From Massospora cicadina (taxonomy: Eukaryota > Entomophthoromycota > Entomophthoromycetes > Entomophthorales > Entomophthoraceae), in contig JAKSZP010014464.1 in NCBI GenBank assembly GCA_022478985.1, forward strand, positions 291,570 to 355,569: a stretch of 64,000 nt of DNA, given 5' to 3'. The notes beneath the pieces are model-generated. The model did no database searches. It was not told where the DNA came from and saw only the letters and a program-made list of their open reading frames with translations. This document shows, in pieces, positions 20,940-32,628 of the stretch (the stretch's first letter is position 1; the number at the start of each line of letters is the position of its first letter). The position numbers and the translations under genes are program-made.

Positions 20940-22229
20940 ACAGTTGACATTTGAGATAAACATTCAGCGTTCTGATGCTTTACTCCTGGCCGATGAAGGA
21001 TAACAAAGTCATAAGTCTGCAGCTTAAGAGCCCATCAAGCCAAATGGCCTTCAGTTTCTTTAAGGTTCTGCAACCAGCGTAATGACGCGTGATCTGTTAT
21101 GACTTTAAACTTTACCTCATGCAGATAGACTCTGAATTGCTTATATTCATAGATCACTGATAAGCAATTCCACTATGTCACAGTATAATTACGCTCATGG
21201 CAGTTCAGACTTTGACTACAGCATGTTACAGGATGTTCCTTTCCCTTGTCATCTTTCTGAGAAATTACTGCCCCAACAGAGGAAAGGGACGCATTTGTCT
21301 TAAGAATAAACTCCTGATAGAAGTTTGGATACCTTAACACCAGTGTGCTGATCAACGCCGTATGAAGTGTATCAAAAGTGGAGTGACAACGTTCTGTCCA
21401 GTTGTACACAGTATCCTTTTTTAACAATTCAAATAACGGCCCCAGTACAGCTAAAATTAGGGATAAAGCACCCGTAGTAACTGACCATTCCTAATAATAC
21501 CTGTATGTCATGTTTATTATTAGGTGTAGTCATTTTGCTGATGGCCTCCACCTTAGTTGGCTGTGGTTTCAGCCCTTAAGAGTCTATCACAAACTACAAA
21601 TATCCCAGATGATCAATGAATAATTTACATTTTTGAGGGTTAATTTTAATGTTCGCCTCAGCCAGATGGCAGAATACTGCTTCTAAGTGATTGAGATGCT
21701 CCGAAAAGGTTTGAGAATGAACGTTAATATTGTCAAGGTATACAAGAACGTATGACAGTTTCATATCACCAAGAATAGTATCCATGGCTCGCTGAAATGT
21801 AGCCGGGGCATTGCACAGCCCTTGAGGCATCCGCGTTGGTTAGAAAAGGCCTTTGGAGATGATTACAACACTTTTCATCTGTTCCATTGTGAGAAACTCT
21901 ATTTTCCAATAACCTGATATCAAGTACATCACTGAAAAATAACAGGCTCCCCCTAACCGATCCAAAGCATTATTGATCCTTGGCAAAGGGTACTTTTCCT
22001 TTTTTGTAATACTGTTAAGCTTCTGGTAGTCTATTACTATGTGGTTGGTGCCATCCTTCTTTTTTACAATCAGAACAAGCGAAGCCCACAGGCTTTTGGA
22101 TGGTTCAAGCATCCCTTGCTCTGGCAACTTGTAAATTTTGTTAGTGACAACTTCTTTCACTGCCCTTGATTGGAAAATCAGCCAGAACCTTATAGGGGGA
22201 TTATTTCCTGTGTCTACCCAATGGACCAC
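20940..22229 (-). pseudogene. Element H reverse transcriptase and RNase H
   Basis: Frame 21840-22229 gives the RT start (KSLWASLVLIVKKKDG, HIVIDYQKLNSITKKEKYPLPRI). Frame 21594-21830 gives MPQGLCNAPATFQRAMD, VLVYLDNINVHS and INPQKCKLF; the YxDD motif reads YLDN, so the second catalytic Asp is lost. RNase H is read at 21173-21427 (LKTNASLSSVGAVISQ, HPVTCCSQSLN) and on to about 20960. Confidence 0.9.
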
Positions 22230-22743
22230 CTCCAGAATACCCTAAGTCATGATTTTCAACAGAAAAAATCCCCTTGTACTTCTGAAATAAAGCTATTGCT
22301 TGGTCTTTTTGCTCTTCTAAAATCCTATTAAATTACTACTCGGTATCACCATTAGTATGCCAGCCAGTGCCTCAACTGGTAGAAAAATTTGTCCTAAGAC
22401 CTGAAATCATGAACCTGAAGGACCTCGTCTATTGGAATCAAATGTAAATATGCTACAATTTGGTGTCAGCGGATTTTCATTGGTTCACTCTTGAGGTTTG
22501 CTAACAAAACCATAAACTCTCCATGATCCAGAAGTATAATCCCTAAGGCCACATGCGGCTCAAACTGTGCTTGATGATAGAGCCCAATGACTCCCCATAA
22601 AGCCCAATAGGCACTTCCAACTCTAACTTGGTATCCACTAAGACTTTATGTCCAGAAAGAATAGATATGGGGCCTTCAGCTTGAAGAGGTATCCCTTGAT
22701 TTTCAATTATCTTCTGGGGAAGGGGCCAAGTCTTGGACTTTAG

Positions 22744-23145
22744 TCAGTGATAGCGAACTGGCATCACCCAATCACTATAGGCAAGGTTTATATGGCTCAT
22801 ATGCATCAGATCCTTCAGTATTCCACTAGTAGGTGAAGTAATAGGGATCCGCTGACCCAGAACGGCAAGGGTCTCCTCTGTCATATTAACGACAGCCCCA
22901 AAATGGCACAGGAAAGCAGCTCCAATTATTAGGTCAAAGTTCTCGTTTGGCAGCACAATCGCTATAGCAACTTTAACAATGGACCCAAAATGCAGAGGTA
23001 GCACACTGTAAGTTCCCTTAGAGATGGTGCATACTGCTCCAGCAGTTCCATACTCCATTTGATGCTCCACATCAGGTTTTAACGTCAACTTCGCCATCAA
23101 TTTAGTGGAAACAATGTTTACTGGAGCCCAGTATTTATAAAACTT
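22744..23145 (-). pseudogene. Element H protease
   Basis: Frame 22744-23100 carries the family block EYGTAGAVCTISKGTYSVLPLHF with VLPNENFDLIIGAAFL. Just upstream the active site reads NTG followed after one missing base by APVNIVST, so the catalytic Asp is Asn (GAT to AAT). A pol linker extends to about 22300. Confidence 0.8.
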
Positions 23146-23645
23146 ACCCTATTTTTTGCTCCAAAAATATCACAGTATGAACACTCAGAATAAGAAGAAT
23201 ATTGAATGTTTAATATGTGGACATTTACGAGATCTTTTTTTTCAAGAAAACTCATTATCCCCTCACCAACTTGGGGGTATTCTTTGACAATGGCGTCTAC
23301 CAGAAGGGCGACGTTACTCCTTTCATAGCTGGTGCATCTGAAGCAGAATCAAGCTTGTCCAAGGGAGCTTAATCAAGCATTGGCAGGCATACAGCTTTGG
23401 TTGTTCTGGGGACTCTTCTTCCGCCGCCTTGGCTTGAGCTCATGTCACTACATTCACTACTCCAATTGGCTGCTGCTATAAAAGTCCGTCATCATACTGA
23501 GGGACTTCCGCAGGATATACTACTATTGATTCAGGGATGCTTTAGGTTGGTATCGCGGAGGTAGAGGGTCCCGTCTCTACTCCAATCCATCTTATCCCTG
23601 ACAGTATTGATCTTGGTGTATGTAGTTCACATGGCGGTTATGTCA

Positions 23646-25090
23646 GCATTTTTCCAAATGGACAGGGCGGCCGCATTAATAGCAGTTAACCTCATAAAAG
23701 CCATGTCCTTGATTGTCATAAGAGGGTACAAATTAGATAGTTGGGTTCATTTGGCATAACTAGGCCCAGGTCAGTAAGATGATTGTTAACATTTGCATAT
23801 CTAGGTCCATGTTGGTAGCTGGGGTGCTGAAAGTTTTTGTGACCATCCAATTGACGCTGATTGAATTGTTGAGTATAATTTAGCCAAGGAAAAGGTGCAG
23901 AGTTATTGAAAGGCTGAGGATTGCTAAATGGAGCTGGAGTCAGATGAGAGTATTCCTCTGAATAAGATGGTGCAGTAGAGCTAGTAGTCTTACATTCCAT
24001 ATTTGGTGGTGGGAAGTTATGATGTATGCGACGCAAAAAACTGTACAATCTTGATTAGAGGTACATCATCATTTAGAAGTGGCGAAATGACATTGTGAAG
24101 CTTTTGGTATGGCTTCACCTCGGAGGTCGTGGTGATGCACAAGTCAGCTTCTGCTAAGTATCCTGCCCCAATTAGCACATGGGCTTCCATTGTGAATTGA
24201 TCAACAAACTCCAGGAGAGTCTCTTTTCAGCAGAACCTGATTGTTAAGAATTATGCTTTCCTCTGTGACATCTTTGAGGTACCCCCAAACAGGTGAAGCA
24301 CAGTATCTTTTACATCTCTATAGGTGTCAGAGCTACTTGGGAGGTAACAGGTGACTTATTGGCACTTCTGACATCCAAGGAAGATATAAAAAGCATGGCC
24401 TTCCATCTATTGAAAGCTTCTTCCGCTTCAGATTCAAACAATTTGAAGAAACCATAGATACCAATTTTAATCAAATGGAGGTAGTTTCTCGATGTTTACT
24501 TCTTTTCCCATTTACAGTTTTTTGGCCCATACTGAGGAATGAGTCGAGATCCAAAAGCAGTTTCCTGATTAAAGGCTGGACCAGCGGAAGTTGTGATGTC
24601 TGCCGCTTCAGGGGTAACGTGACCTTCTGCCATGGGTAGGACTGCCATTACTTGAGGGAAGTGGCGTTCTGACACATATTCGTATCCAGTGCTACCATCC
24701 TAGGTGTAATAGCTTTAACAAGCGTCATATTTTACCTCATATGATGCCCCTCTTGATGGTCATCGTTGTACCAGTGAGAATAATGAGAAGTATTGGTCAA
24801 TCCTCGCTCTTCGCACTGCAGCCATTTGGTAGCATCATTCAACCAGTTGGCAAGTTTTTTGTTTTGTTGTCCCAAGATTTGCATTAGGCTAAACGTGCTA
24901 TCAAGCTGGAGCATGACAGCATTTCGTTCTTGAAGGAGTTCATCCTGGTTTTTGAGCACTGCGTCCAAGGTAAGTTTGAGTTCCTAATGCCAGGCTAGTG
25001 CAGTGTTCCGTGAAGATTCCCCAGCAAGACTAGCTGTGTAAGGCATGGCTGGCAACTGGAGTTTTGGAGTGCTTGGTGGTTGATCAAAGG
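23646..25090 (-). pseudogene. Element H gag and zinc knuckle
   Basis: A CCHC-type knuckle is readable at 23646-23684 (CY-stop-CGRPVHLEKC). Upstream frames 23716-24048 (Pro/Asn/Phe-rich linker before the knuckle), 24732-24968 (a likely coiled coil) and 24984-25217 (N-terminal part, starting inside the LTR) cover gag in the expected order. The capsid region 24050-24730 is broken into short frames. Confidence 0.75.
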
Positions 25091-25110
25091 GCCCCTTGTA
25101 GTGAGCACCA
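25091..25110 (-). promoter_or_regulatory. Element H primer-binding site
   Basis: One base after the 5' LTR the minus strand reads TGGTGCTCACTACAAGGGGC. This is the best preserved copy of the primer site shared by A, D, E, F and H. It would pair with a tRNA ending GTGAGCACCA. Confidence 0.75.
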
Positions 25111-25111
25111 C

Positions 25112-25674
25112 TGTTATAAAATTGGATGATATTGTTAGGATCTGCCATATTATTCGTACAGTTCAAACGCACAGAGCAACAGAAAGAAAATGTGAGGATT
25201 GTCAGTCCTTCAGACACTTTTGAAAATATACTAAAAATAGGAGCAATTGCCCCAATTGACTCTTTAATTTATTTTTATAAATACACAAACTACTACTGTT
25301 CCACTCTCATCCTTCCTATAAATAACCTACTTCTCTCAATCACCCATCTCACTTATATACAGCGGCTTAGGACAATAACGCTCTCATAGCTTGGGCTATT
25401 CTATTCCGCCAATTATACTCAATTTTATCTTGTTATTCTCTAATTTTTATATCGCCCAAATTGTAAGCAACTTAAATTAATTTCATAAAATGTCGACATC
25501 ACCTTATCTCCTTATTGACTAAACTAGAGGCAATCCAAGATTAGCTCATTGTATCCCAATATCACCTCATCTTTAGGAAAATGAATAATCATAGCTAATA
25601 AAAGCTCAGTAAATTTTTTCTAATCTGCCCTAGCTGTCACACAATTATCATCCAGTCATTTTGGAATCATGACA
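25112..25674 (-). repeat. Element H 5' LTR (563 bp)
   Basis: Begins TGTTATAAAATTGG and ends ATCATGACA, followed by the duplication GAGTT (25675-25679). Confidence 0.93.
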
Positions 25675-25679
25675 GAGTT

Positions 25680-27000
25680 GTTTCAAATTTTTCTTAGACT
25701 TTATACTTTCTCATGAAGTATGTCCAAGTTATGATCTTGTAGTTTTGGTACAATAGGTTTTGGAATACCAGTAATTTCCAAAGAGCTTAATTGAAAAAGC
25801 AGAACGCCTTATGGTATAGTGACAGGATGGAGCTTAGCCCTTCCAGCAAATTCTCTCACACTGATCTATATCTTGTGAGAGCACAAGCTTTATCACCATA
25901 TTAGTGGACATTATATTGATAAACTCATAATTGTCTAAATCTTCCTGAACTTTTCTTATTTACAGTAACATATATATACTTGCAATTGTATTATTATTCA
26001 ATAGAAGAATTTCACTTAGTGAGTTTCTAGATTTTCGATCTGTTACTGGTATAAGTGCAGTTCCTCACAAAGTGGGGATGGATTTCTTTAAGGCACCTAA
26101 TGGGAAAATATAACTTTGCTTTTTCTTATAATAGGGATATTGTTTAGACATGAAGTTAATCATTTCTATAGCTTTTAAAAGTATATTCTAGGTTTGTCTC
26201 TAGTACTTGCTTAATGTTCCTGTTCTTCTTTGAGTGGGTCATAACCACTTGTACATCATATGTGATTGTCAGGAACTTAACATGCCAAGGTTTTACCAGG
26301 ATACATCATGGGTAGGTAAGAACTCACAACGGCATCCAGAGTCCACAAGGCATCGCTGTTCTGAAAGGATGAGAAAAGATAGTGCTTTACAGAGAGCGTA
26401 AAGGGGAATTGTATGGAAACTGATTACCACGCCCATTAAATTTACTTTATATTTTTTACTGAAAATATGTAACTCATATTAAAGCAATAAACCACTTAAT
26501 AATTCACAAACTTCAAAGAGAAGTTTACTCATTTTTATACTAGAAAAAGGGAGGTGCATTAAGTCTAAGGTTCTAGTGCTCAGAATCACCCTGTACTATT
26601 ATCAAGTAATCTTTTTAAAGGCAATTAGCAGCTTTAGGTTGCAATCAATTGCGTTATTAATGTTTGTTTTAAAGCTCATTGATACTATTAATTCTGGTTT
26701 GGAACTCTTTTCCTTCAAATATTGTTAAAGGAAAATTCTTCAATAAAAAAATTCACAAGGGATTACCCCAGTACTAAATACCCTCAACAAAAGTGTGATT
26801 CAAGCTCCCTATTTTTGCTAAAAAGTTTTGCACTAGCTGCGCATGTGTTGCTATACATCTAATCCAAAGGCAGAATGTTGAATTATGTACTATATTGACC
26901 AGATGATTCAGATCTAATAATAGATTTGCCCTGGTTATCAACTTTAAGATTGAGTGGAACAGACGAAGGGGAGCTACCAAACCCATCGCTTATCCAAGGT
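25680..27000 (-). other. Unassigned stretch, right part, with a possible coding remnant
   Basis: Continues 18271-19126 once H is removed. Minus-strand translation around 25840-26080 stays open in runs of about 30 codons (TALIPVTDRKSRNSLSEILL, then IRKVQEDLDNYEFINIMSTN), more than expected for AT-rich noise. Near 25700 the words LGHTS and ESIKSKKNL recall the pre-integrase motif of Ty1/copia elements, but no catalytic motif follows clearly. Its right end may be the 3' LTR of element I. From 26400 to 27000 I see nothing I can name. Confidence 0.3.
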
Positions 27001-27229
27001 ATACCCTAGATCAGTCAACTGATTGAGCGATGAGGCTTTTAGATTAATACCACTCTTTTTTAAGAGGCGCAAGGCCCTATGCAGCTTGTAACTGGAGCAT
27101 GGGACCTTACATTATATTTCTTAAAGAATGGGGTCCACGCCCCCTCTGGGGCCTTTGCTAGTGCATTACTTTTGTGTAGGGTGGGTGTTTGATGGTGTCA
27201 CCATTGGAGTATTCAAGTTTTCTTTAGAA

Positions 27230-28500
27230 AAAGTATTAATCAACTCATGAAAGTTGTTTAATACTTGAAGGATCCCATATGTTCTCATAAGCTGTGTATC
27301 TCTTCTATGACATCAGGTATTGCACTACACGTTTTTCATGGCATGCTTCTAGGATCTTTTCCACTCCAAATTTGGGTGCTTCTTCCACCATGATGGACTT
27401 AACCTCCCCAGTTTTTGCCTTTGAAGGGGATTGTGAGGAAGCTTTGAAGGAGGTATGGAATTTCCTTTGTGGGTGCAGCGCTTGTAAAAAAGCTCTTTTG
27501 CTTAGGACTTTTAGTGTAAAAAATAAGCAGGTCGCTTGCAAGCCAGCTTCTAACATGGCATTTTAAGGTGCGGGTTCTTGATGTCCACAATTAATTAAGC
27601 CACCATTTAGTAATAGTTAAGAGCATCGCGCCACTTTTTTTATTGAAAACCTCTTAGCATAATTAGTTAATTTAGACAACTGTCTTAGAAATTGTTGATG
27701 AAAATTCCAGATATGCATCACAATTATATACTGCTAAAATGTTTCTGCGCATTTAAGGCCCATTAATAAAGACAGGTTTATACTTCAAGTTAGCATATAT
27801 GGGTGAAACACCTATTGAATCTTGAAGGGATATTGTATACGATTAAGCTAGAGGAAGAAAAAATGCACATTTGCCCCAAGAAGATGTAGTATAGCATCAA
27901 AGATACTGATCCAAAGGCTGATTAGTAATTCCGTTAGCCATTGTTCTGTTGGCAATAGGACAATGATTTGCGAAGCTTAATCTTTAGCATGTCAAACAAG
28001 GCCTACCAATTTTACGGGGTATTCTGAGGCCCCTTTCACTGATCACAATCTGTGTCACACCAAACAGGGTAAAATCAGGCATCACAAAAAAATATTCCAA
28101 GTTCTAAGATGTAGTTGACGTCAGGTAAGGGATAAAATGAAGTTTTTGAAGCTATCTATAATCACCATAGTTACGTCATACACCAGGACATTGGCAACTC
28201 ACAATAAAACCCATTAAAAAGAAAAACATGGCCCTGATGTTTGTTGAGGGGGTGGAGGAGGCCATTGCGGACAGTCCTATATGTTTTGGAATGACTACAG
28301 ACCAAGAATTGTTTAACTCAACCAGTGACCTTCTTGAGTCTGTGACAAATGCAACCATGTTTGATAAAATAATGTATTTTTCGCACCAGGGTGCATAAAG
28401 ATAAGAGAATAATGATGTTCCTTAAAAATGAGGAAACATAGAGAATAGGGACCTTCACTTTGTCTTGATAAATTACCATATCTATTTGGTAAATAACATC
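27230..28500 (-). pseudogene. Element I integrase and chromodomain
   Basis: The minus-strand frame 27305-27556 contains VEKILEACHEKRVVQYLMS, continued after a stop by YTAYENIWDPSSIKQLS. These are the two halves of a chromodomain, including the Trp lost in B. Toward 27850-28070 the sequence follows the B integrase nucleotide by nucleotide in patches (the region around the second Asp and the Glu). Core motifs are mostly destroyed. Confidence 0.65.
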
Positions 28501-28869
28501 CAGAAGGAGCTTAACTGCATCATGTTTTGTCAAGAGGTCTAGACTTTCAGTGTTGAAGACTGGAATACTAAAACATCAACAATGAGGGAACCCTCTTAAA
28601 AGGGACACTTGGACATTGGCTATAATGAATAACTTTAATCTTTGGTTCAGAGAAAAAGCCATGTATATTGGGGGCTTTGGAACCGCAGAACCTGGATTTA
28701 TACTTTGATGTGGGGAAAACCGCAGCAATGTCTGGAGGTAGAGGAACTATAACTATCTAGGGGAATTAACTTGCCAAGTCAGAGTCTGTATTAATGGCGA
28801 GACTATAAAGGGATTGCAGTTTAGGATATCTGGTATAATATGGGTAGCCCCTTTAAAAACCTCATTATA

Positions 28870-30560
28870 ATACAAAGCTTAGGCAATTACAGTATCAAGC
28901 TTACCTGTGCGCCAAATTTTGGGGTTACCAAAAATAAGTAAGTTATGATCCATGTGCAAAACCACAGTATGTTTGGCGCTCTGCAAAAGCTACCACCAGT
29001 GCATCAACGACCATGAAATAGAAGTTAACTAATATCATAGATGGTCTATACGCGCTCATTAACAATAAACTTCTTATAAAGTAAGCCACATGATGTTTTT
29101 CATATCATGTTTTTATAAAAAGGACAGCACCAACCGCGGTTCCAAAGGCGTCAAAAACCATAATAAAGGCTCACTTTTATATCATAACAAGGTACAAGGC
29201 AGTGTTAAAGCCTATTTTATTGCCTCAATAACATGTTAGAACTTTTGGTCCAATCAAAAGGAGCGTTATTACCCATTAGAGGATAAAGGGACAAAGTTAG
29301 CTCAAAAATTGCTTGTGAAAAGTTCTAAATACAAGTGACAGATCCCATAAGCTGCATAGTTGCTTATGTGGTACTGGAGTTGGAAAAGAGCAGATGGCTT
29401 CTAACTTGGAAGGCGCGATGGCATGACCATACTTTAGTATCAAATTTACAAGGAATTTAACTTCATCTCTATAGAACTTACATTTGGATGTCTTGTAAAA
29501 AACAGCTTTGTGGTTTTCTGCTGTCACAGTTACCAAATCCTTACCATAACATTCATAGTGAGCGAGTTTGTTAGAATGTTTTCACATAGGGTATTTTCCC
29601 AGAGTACCTGAGATCCCACAGGGTATTATTAATGTGACAATGATAGACAGCCAGTCACGCATAAACTATAGAGCATAATTATAATCTAATTTTCCATACT
29701 GGATGCAGTTTGCTGTCAAAAAAATTTGCAGGACTTGACATGCACTTGATGGAAGGCGTTTACCAAGTCAAGGTTGGAGAAAACTTTGTATTTAAAAATT
29801 ACCTGGGCAATCATGACCTCAAGAGTTAGCAGATATAAATTGGAAAACCATCAGTTTAATCAGGTGCTTCCAAACATGTAATGTCTCGGGGTGCCATCAG
29901 GCTTATGCGCAAAAGTATAGGAGATGACACATGAGAGGTTTCTGATAATACACCCCTTTTTCTCATATCATCAATCCAGGCCTTCAACGACTGGTATTCT
30001 TCATTGTGTAGGAATATAAGAGGCAGTTATTTATGATAAACTCAACCTTCAGCGGAAATTAAGGCTAAACTTGAGTGAACAGCAGCTTATTAGTACCTTT
30101 CACATATAACCAACTCAAAAATGATTTGAGGGAAAGAGGTAGTGTAGGTAACTAATTCAAAACATCTTTATAGGAGAATTTAACTGTTGCCGCCACTACA
30201 TTACTCATTACAAGCGTGAGGAGAAGGTTAATTACTAAAAAATAGAAAGAATTGAAAGATAACATATTTTACTCTAAGTCAATACTTACTGAATGACAGC
30301 ACTAGTTAATCTACCCCAAAAACATCAGGTATAGTAAACCCTGGTATTGATATAAAGTTTGCCACAAATTTATACTTATGGGCATAAAAAGTGTGAATTT
30401 CACGGATGAAGCGTGTGCATGGTGGCACTAGTTATCCCATAGCAAGCGAACATGGGGTACTTCAAGAATCAAAGCTGCATAAACTGCAGGTTAATTTAAT
30501 TCCCCGTGGCTTCAGTGTCCACTAGGGTAATTTACTTTTACCTTATCCTTTCTATTGTAA
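28870..30560 (-). pseudogene. Element I RNase H, reverse transcriptase and protease remnants
   Basis: The frame 29297-29536 (FYKTSKCKFYRDEVKFLVNLIL, then IAPSKLEAI) matches B (VNPSKCEFYKEEVTSPGNLIL, PVKLDAI) after the YxDD motif. Near 30500-30520 the protease active site reads LVDTEATGN, the DTG having become DTE. The stretch 30490-30720 follows B 6060-6330 at the nucleotide level up to the F insertion. Confidence 0.7.
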
Positions 30561-30738
30561 TGTTAATGGAAAGTAAGAAATAAGCACAGCGAATATTTTT
30601 TAAACTCTTTGGTAGAAAAAAATATTTAATAAAGTTCTTACTATGATGATAGTATCAGGAGAGCCAAATTTACTTTGTTCCTTATCTCACAGTCCTGAGG
30701 AAACATTTGAGTAGATAAGTAATTAATAACTATGGCCC

Positions 30739-31296
30739 TGTAGCTCTTAAGCCAATGAGGGCATTGGAAGTCTAATATTAAGATAAATAGGGATAACTAT
30801 TTCTATATTCAGTCCCAAATTTGTGACCAGAATATTGTAATATATTTACTTATAATTAAGGTATGGCGGTCAATCAACTCCATCACAAAATCTGGTAGAA
30901 AATGCAGATGAATACTTATAGTTCCGCCAGAAGTTACACCGATTAAAGTGATTATTGACAAAAACCAGTCTAGGTGAGATTAAAACCCAGCTTAAAGCAA
31001 CAAGCATAAAATTGGAGATGAAGAACTAAGGGTTTTTTTGGGAAACTAGGAAGCAGTGTGACTCTGTTGGTGTAAGTAGAACTTATCTAGGACTACTGGT
31101 TTGAGCAGTAGTGCAGCTCTACCACCAAATAAAGATATTTCAATAAGAGTCTATTGCTTTCCATTTATATTTTTTACTCGATAAAGAAACAAAGATCTCC
31201 ATTTTGCCAATCAGTTGCATCGGTGTTTCTAGATCTTGTGATACCTTCCGCTGGATTACACCTATCTGTAGAGAGTATCTACTGGAAACGTGAGAG
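30739..31296 (+). repeat. Element F 5' LTR
   Basis: Starts TGTAGCTCTTAAGCC, aligned with TGTATTGCTCTTTCAG of the 3' copy; both share AAATTnGTGACCAGA, GCAGATGAATACTTA and TCTCCAT blocks and end near GTGAGAG. The length agrees with the LTR of H. Confidence 0.7.
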
Positions 31297-31317
31297 TAGT
31301 GCTCACTACAAGGGGCC
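31297..31317 (+). promoter_or_regulatory. Element F primer-binding site
   Basis: TAGTGCTCACTACAAGGGGC follows the LTR. It is identical to the H primer site except for TGG to TAG. Confidence 0.7.
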
Positions 31318-31444
31318 ACACATCCAAACAAAAAAGTATATCCACATACCAAAACCATGTCAGATCCAGAACTCATGTAGATCCATCCCAGTTTCTTGAT
31401 TTGACCCAATATGCCAAAATAAATTGTCTTAGACACTTCACGCC

Positions 31445-32574
31445 TGTTAGGATTTTTCCCACATTCACCAGTTTCATTAATTACAATTAATATGCTGGTT
31501 CACTAGGATATCCATCTCAATAGTGGAAGTTGAATTATAAACTATTATATGTTAATTATTGTTCAGATAGATATTACGCCAAATATCTGTTAATCTACTA
31601 TACTACAATCCGCCAGACAATGGAGTATTATTGGGGATGATTACTGACAATAAGCAAGAAAAAGGGAATTGATTTAGTCACCAATAACTTAATTGACTAG
31701 TAGGAGTCAATTGGTTTTAAATACCAACTGACTAAGGTTTCTTTGAGTTTCTGGTGAAATTCCACCTGTCATAATAACAACTTCTGAGTTAACCTTTCCT
31801 GGAACGAAATCTACTAATTATGGGTAAGAGTCACATTACCTAAGCAACATATTAATGCATAAGAGTAAATTTCATGAGAGTTGAGTGAAGACATTGGGAC
31901 ACGTTATTGTTTCAACTCAGAAGAAATCTCAATTAAGAATGGAAGAGACCTGTGTAGACTCAATGAGGAAGTCCATCGTTTTTGTGACCCTGGATGGTAA
32001 TTCAAAGGTGACTGCCACCATTACCAATTGTGGTGCCAACTAAAGAGTTGTGCACCAGATTCCCTATAAAAACTTTTGAATTTTTATATAAAAGCAGATA
32101 AGTTTAGCTCAAATTCATATAAAAATTACTATGGCTTATAAATTTAGACTGTTTGCTCATGAACAGAGAAAGAAAAATAAGAATATTTTTTGTCTAAATA
32201 ATTGTTGCTCTCATTATACTTGGAATGACAAAAAAGAAGAAGATTATCTGAACCTTACTCTAGTTTAAGCTCTACCAGATGGATAGGGAAGAAGTCACTA
32301 TTCTTTAAAAAAATTAATAGATAAAGCATTAAGTTGGCGCTAGAACTAATCAGTATTCAGGCTATCAGTTCAACTCTAGTAGTAGTTTTCTTACTATCTT
32401 TCCCATTATATTGTATTATCAAATCAAGCAACATACATAAAAGAAATATGTGCAAGTTGAACAAAGGGAGCCAAACTGAGTTAATATTCAGAACTAAAAA
32501 TTAAGTCCTCAACATTACCAAATGGTATCCATTCCAGAAGAGGAAGTATAGTGCCCATCTTCTAATGTTTTAAT
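31445..32574 (+). repeat. Element E 5' LTR (1130 bp)
   Basis: Begins TGTTAGGATTTTTCCC; aligns with 44551-45685 and, on the other strand, with the LTR of A. About three quarters identical to its partner by eye. Confidence 0.88.
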
Positions 32575-32591
32575 TGGTACTCAGTACAGGG
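32575..32591 (+). promoter_or_regulatory. Element E primer-binding site
   Basis: TGGTACTCAGTACAGGG abuts the LTR with no spacer. It is a variant of the site in H and D. Confidence 0.75.
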
Positions 32592-32628
32592 TTTAGTTGA
32601 GTTTAGTTGAACTTAAGATCAAATCAAT

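Larger units (their letters stand above)
19132..25674 (-). mobile_element. Element H: complete decayed Ty3/gypsy retrotransposon
   Basis: LTRs at 19132-19688 and 25112-25674 are flanked by the perfect duplication GAGTT (19127-19131, 25675-25679). On the minus strand: primer site, gag, zinc knuckle, protease, RT, RNase H, integrase, polypurine tract. No chromodomain is present. LTR wording and primer site resemble element F, so H and F are related. The LTRs look between 75 and 80% identical by eye. Confidence 0.95.
27000..30738 (-). mobile_element. Element I, left part: old chromovirus interrupted by element F
   Basis: The minus-strand order, left to right, is LTR end (TTACA at 27107-27111, the same ending as B and C), chromodomain, integrase, RNase H, RT and protease, as in B. 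The matching end of B gag seems to resume after F at about 51550. The left LTR border cannot be placed. It is much more decayed and AT-rich than B. Confidence 0.65.

Noticed and set aside
27294..27566. Plus-strand gene with Cys-rich sequence (90 codons)
   Set aside because: It is antisense to the chromodomain of element I, which is the real coding sense.
30734..30738. A target-site duplication for element F (GGCCC)
   Set aside because: The bases after 51549 (AGGTG) do not match, so no duplication can be claimed.
31445..32574. Treating this segment as the leader of element F
   Set aside because: At first the repeat with 44551-45685 looked like shared leader sequence, but the ACGCC duplication and the primer and polypurine sites show that it is an LTR pair of a separate element E.
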